A stretch of DNA of 64,000 bases. Origin: Helianthus annuus (lineage: Eukaryota; Streptophyta; Magnoliopsida; Asterales; Asteraceae). Positions within the stretch are counted from its first letter, which is position 1. Each line of letters opens with the position of its first letter. The position numbers were made by a program, and so were the translations under genes. Location: positions 17,038,611-17,102,610 of the forward strand of contig NC_035433.2 in NCBI RefSeq assembly GCF_002127325.2. The letters run 5' to 3'. This document shows, in pieces, positions 59,991 through 64,000 of this stretch. The notes beneath the pieces were generated by a model. That model searched no databases. It was given only the letters and a program-made list of their open reading frames with translations, and was not told the origin of the DNA.

Positions 59991-62133
59991 TGGATGAAGA
60001 TTTGAAAGATGATAGTTGTTGATGTGTAATGATGGTCTGTATGCACAGAACTGTTAGTTCCCCCAAATTTCAACTGATTTAACATATAGTTCCACAAATA
60101 CCCCTCTTTGATTTATGATATTTACATAAGGGTAACATAATGTTAATGTGTAGTTAATTAAAATTATTTATATTAAAATTAAAGGATAAAATTGTAATAT
60201 GTATACTATATATAAATATATTAAAATTAAATATGTTTAAAATAATTATATAACCAACACTTTTGTAACTAACTGAATGCTGACGTGGCAGTAGTTACAA
60301 ATATCTGATGGCTAACATCTGTCTACGTCAGAACCTCTCTTGTGATAATGGATGACAGTTGTTTGGAAAACTCTGTTGGCCAAAAACATAAGTTAAGAAC
60401 AGCATAAGTCAACAGTCGTTAGCATAATAATGGATGAAAAATTATTTGGAAACCTCTGTTGGGCAACAACAGAGGTTGGAAACAATAGTAAATCAACAGT
60501 CATTAGGATAAACAAAAGTTATGCCAACAGATGATACCTTTCAGCAGTTGTTCTCAGCAGTGGTAAATGAACAGTCGTTAGGATAAACAGTTGTTTCATA
60601 AGAATGAAAAGAATGTTGAACAGTCGTTAAGATAAACAGTCGTTAGGATAAACAGTTGTCCGTTAACATCTGTTGACCCATAGCAAACCTCTGCGGCTTA
60701 TTTCAGACATTCTTCATCAGCAGGTGTTCTCTTTTGCTAAACTTTAGCTACAACAGATCTTTTACAACAGCCTCTATTGACTCTTTGTAATTTGGAGGAT
60801 CAGATTCTTCAAAAAAATCTTATTGATGATCAAATTTTATACATTATTTTGTCTTTACACTCATCTGTTCACCCTTAAACCAACCTTTAATTCTGTTAAA
60901 CATCTGTTGACTTACCAAACATCTGCTCACACACAATTCAACATCAATATAATCTAAATCAAACTCAGACACAATTACACATCTACATCAATATCGGTCT
61001 GCAATCCTCAGCTGATATTCAAAGGTATATAATAATACTTATGCTTGCTAAAATAAATAAAAGTAAAATCAGACAACAAAGATTAATAGAATTAAAATTT
61101 ATTCATTTATTCAGTAGTGGTAAATCAACAGTCATTAGGATAAACAGTTTTTTAGTAAGAATGAGAAGAATGATGTCAGCAGCATGCTTATACAAAGATT
61201 ACAATTACAATGTTCACCTAGTGAGCAACATCTAATAGCCTAACAAAATCCCAACATCTGCTATTAGTCTAACCACTGCAACTATGAAAACCTCGATTGA
61301 GCAACATATTTTGAATATCATCTGTTGTTCGTTAACATCTGTTGGCCCATAGCAGACCTTTGCGACTTCAGACATTCTTCATTAGCAGATGCTCTCTTTT
61401 GGCAGACTTTAGCTACAACAAACCTTTTATAACAACAAGTATTAAGTCTTTGTAATCTGGAGGATCAAATTCTTCAAACTCTTATGGATGATCAAATTTT
61501 ATACATTATTTTGTCTTTACAATCATCTGATGACCCTTAAACCAACCGTTAATCCTATTAAACCTTTGTTAACTTACCAAACATCTGTTCACACATAATT
61601 CAACATCAACATAATCTAACAAACTCCCAACATCTGCTATTATCCTAACCACTGTTACTATAAAGACCTCTGTTGAGCAGCATAATTTGAATATCATCTG
61701 TCGTTCTTTACAATCATCTGTTGACCCTTAAACCAACCTTTAATCCCATAGCAAACCTTTTCTTCATCAGCAAATGTTCTCTTTTACCTTTTATAGCTAC
61801 AATAGACCTTTTCCAACAGCAAATACTGATGTGTTTGTAATTTTGAGGAGCAAAATCTTTAAAAAACTCTTATTGATGATCAAATTTTATACATTATTTT
61901 GTCTTTGCACTCATCTGTTCACCTTAAACCAACCTTTAATCCTATTAAACCTCTGTTGACTAACCAAACATCTGTTCACACACAATTCAACATAAAAATA
62001 ATCTAAATCAAACTCAGACACTAAATAAATAAAAGTAAAAAGCAACAACAAAGATTAATAGGAAAGCAATTGCATTCATTTATTCATGACATAAAATATC
62101 AACAATTACATAACATACTGAACAACGAAACTT
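59991..62133. repeat. AT-rich spacer with three diverged direct repeats
   Basis: No gene seen. Three related copies at about 60695-60975, 61361-61620 and 61751-62010 share an order of motifs: CAGACATTCTTCAT, TAGCTACAA, TTTGTAAT.TGGAGGA, GATGATCAAATTTTATACAT, CATCTGTTCACC, CACACA.AATTCAACAT. The surrounding sequence repeats CATCTGTTGAC and CAGTCGTTAGGATAAACAG many times. A stretch at 61058-61113 resembles 62025-62090, just downstream of the gene at 62134. Confidence 0.7.
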
Positions 62134-62469
62134 TCAAATACAACAATAACAACAAGAATTAAGAAATTTTAGCTTCAACTCCATCGATTGCTGAACCTCT
62201 CGATGTATATCCTTGAGCATCGCCATGAACCCCACGTCTCTATCACCGCACTCTGTATTTGCAACAACACAAAGGTTACGAATGGAAGTCGAAGGCATCG
62301 ACATCAGGTTTCTGGAAACCTGCTCTCTCGTAAATAGACCAACATGCAGTCCATCAAAATATCTCTTCAGTTCTTGAATAGTAGCCCTATCCTCATACAC
62401 CTGTTCCTCAATTTGCCAGATAAAGCGCTGCTTTAAATCATTAGACCCAGCAGAAGTGTAAGACGCCAT
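62134..62469 (-). CDS. Small unknown protein, 111 residues
   Basis: I do not recognise this family. The start MASYTSAGSNDLKQRF at 62469 is chosen over the longer frame from 62619 because a plant TATA box (CTATAAAAACAC on the minus strand, 62541-62553) lies about 75 bp upstream of it and would make the longer frame untranscribed. The protein is predicted largely helical and charged (EEQVYEDRATIQELKRYFD in the first half, MLKDIHREVQQSMELKLKF near the end), ending in a Cys-rich SCCYCC tail. No signal peptide or membrane segment is evident. It diverges from the small gene at 62884. Could be a gene fragment captured in repeats. Confidence 0.5.
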   Translation of the reverse strand: MASYTSAGSNDLKQRFIWQIEEQVYEDRATIQELKRYFDGLHVGLFTREQVSRNLMSMPSTSIRNLCVVANTECGDRDVGFMAMLKDIHREVQQSMELKLKFLNSCCYCCI

Positions 62470-62540
62470 TTTAACTTTATATAATGGAAAGAATGTTAAC
62501 TTCGTAGCAAAACGTAATGAAAAATAGGTGAAGTGGCAAT

Positions 62541-62553
62541 GTGTTTTTATAGT
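62541..62553 (-). promoter_or_regulatory. TATA box of the small minus-strand gene
   Basis: Minus-strand ACTATAAAAACAC about 75 bp before the ATG at 62469; this decides the start. Confidence 0.55.
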
Positions 62554-62883
62554 GAAATATCTAACAGCCCAAGATTCCAGATTTAAACTCATTGTACATT
62601 TAAGAATCCAACCAAGCAAAACGTGTAAAACCTTTTCAAACCTTCATCGCTCTATGGGAAAACTATAAAATTAAATATAAAAAAACCCAAGGGACAAATT
62701 TAAAGCTTCAAAGAAAAAAACAGGCTATCATAATTACAATTAACCTCTTCATTTACCATATACACGTGTTTTAAACACTATAAAACACCGATGATTAGTT
62801 TGATTCAAAACATCAACAAATTGTCTTACAAATCACTGTCTGTCAAAAACAAATCAAAATCCATAAATCCAACAAAAATACTG

Positions 62884-63238
62884 ATGGCAAACAGATGCTT
62901 CTTCCACTGGTCAGACACCAGCGATGTTAAAACACAATTCTCGATCTGGTCACTCAAAGAAAAAAAATTAGATGAAGACCTATACGAAAAAAATCGGCAT
63001 AATCAGTGACAATAATTACAACAAAACCTGGAACAACATAGCATTACTTGATGAAATCCTCCACTCTCCTCCATCAGATTTCCAGAAGAATGCAGAAGAG
63101 TTTCTGTCACAAGTACTAAAACAGGATCAGAAAATCTGCGACATGCTAAACGATCTAAAAAACAAAAGAGAGAATGAAATCACATGGAGAAAGGCGAGAG
63201 TATATGGAATCCTTGCAAGTATTAACTGTAGTGTGTAA
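62884..63238 (+). pseudogene. Small unknown gene, frameshifted
   Basis: ATG at 62884 (MANRCFFHWSDTSDV) follows a TATA-like ACTATAAAAC at 62777-62786; the earlier in-frame ATG at 62791 would lie upstream of the expected transcription start. This frame stops at 63009. A second frame, open to 63238 (ISDNNYNKTWNN, FLSQVLKQDQKICDML), continues naturally if one A of the run at 62987-62994 is extra. Charged, probably helical C-terminus; no family recognised. It may be a pseudogene, a recoded gene or a sequencing error in an A-run. Confidence 0.45.
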
Positions 63239-63477
63239 TAGCTCTCATGCATTTACATCTTTCTATGTATATGCTTTTAGTTTAATACTATCAATATGGA
63301 TGTTAACATACTCTAAAATGTGACTGTTAATAAAAACTATCAACACTATCAACACTTATTTCTTCACACATCAAATTAAATTAGTATAACTACAGTTAAT
63401 AAAAATAATGCACAAACCTGAAATGTAACTTTCCCATCAAAGAGGCTTACACATATAACTTTTCACGATGTTGCAAC
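63239..63477. other. Spacer
   Basis: AT-rich, with a short ACTATCAACACTATCAACACT repeat-like stretch near 63339-63358. No gene seen. Confidence 0.5.
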
Positions 63478-64000
63478 TGTCACACCCACTCGTAGCGGAA
63501 GCGCAAGGTGTGATCTGATCGGTTCTAATTGCATAACAATATAAGTGAACATATGAAATGAATAAAACATGCTACAATGCCATTGCCATAATTGTTTCAA
63601 AAGAACACAACATACGTTAAGTGTACTGATTACAAACCATCAAATGAAAATAAGTTGTCATAGCTTCATACATCAAAATGTAAGTTCTAAAATGTTAAGG
63701 CTTTAACCACTATTTCACCGCAAAGGGGCGCTATATAACGGGCAAACCCTTCAAATGGTGGCATGGAGTCTTGATAATTGCTTTCTTGTCTGAAATATTT
63801 GCATGGTCCACTAATTTCCTGAAATGCATGTTAAGTTGAAAACATCAACAAAAGTTGGCGAGTTCATGCAGTTTAGTTGTATAAGATGTATCTTGTAAAA
63901 TGTGAGTTGTATAAAATGTATTTTTAAAATGTGAGTTGTATAAGATGAAAACCAGTATGTAAAGATCTAGTATGTAAAGCGTCAATGAAATCATTGATCA
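63478..64000 (-). repeat. Edge of another LTR-like sequence, running out of the window
   Basis: Starts TGTCACACCCACTCGTAGCG, with GTAGCGGAAGC as found near the ends of the C, D and B LTRs (for example 32705 and 21102). The orientation would be minus. No PBS is visible on its left, so it would be the 3' LTR, a solo LTR or a relic. Small repeats of GTGAGTTGTATAA and ATGTAAAGATCTAGTATGTAAAG near 63901-63978. Confidence 0.5.

Overview
This is a plant nuclear repeat region. Almost everything from 1 to 58003 is LTR retrotransposon, with long Ty3/gypsy elements of chromovirus (Tekay/Del-like) type nested in one another. The PBS sequences match initiator tRNA-Met, and the only host genes visible are plant-type, the clearest a B3-domain gene. 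Repeat style (long Tekay LTRs, a SIRE-like copia gag, B3/REM gene) suggests a eudicot, perhaps Asteraceae; that is an impression, not a proof.

Layout, outermost to innermost. (1) A B3/REM-type gene on the minus strand (58004-59990) is cut inside an exon by an A-family LTR remnant (57132-58003). (2) A SIRE-like copia element without pol (53749-57131) sits in that LTR. (3) A Tekay element called A1 here (+ strand, entering from the left: pol 3' part 1-2088, 3' LTR in three pieces 2096-2143, 13838-15944 and 52152-53748) sits in the copia gag. (4) Two elements are inserted in the A1 3' LTR: A2 (2144-13832, + strand, target-site duplication AATGA) and the composite B (15945-52146, - strand, duplication ACATA). 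(5) B has the structure LTR-internal-LTR-internal-LTR. Its left internal region holds two more complete minus-strand elements, D (20940-30891, duplication GTTCT) and C (32540-42235, duplication GCATG). The right internal region of B keeps both sites empty. Removing D, C and one copy of each duplication from the left internal region leaves 4413 bp, exactly the length of the right one.

Coding state. A1, A2, D and C all carry broken gag-pol frames. D is the least damaged: one frameshift and one nonsense codon, with near-identical LTRs of equal length. C has lost the zinc knuckles, protease and most of RNase H, yet its two LTRs are nearly identical, which implies recent movement using enzymes from elsewhere. 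B is a wholly decayed pol between well-kept LTRs.

Unusual signals. Two PPT/LTR-start modules about 93-117 bp apart occur in D, C and B, and insertion boundaries show that B used one and D and C used the other. The A-family LTR contains a run of about ten hairpins, four of which keep pairing through paired substitutions between A1 and A2. All LTR families carry conserved splice-like donor and acceptor signals that predict an intron inside the LTR, and D also has an 84-nt intron predicted in its gag leader.

Right end (58004-64000). After the B3 gene come AT-rich spacer with three diverged copies of a ~260-280 bp repeat, two small divergent unknown genes (62134-62469 minus; 62884-63238 plus, frameshifted) and the edge of another LTR-like sequence at 63478.
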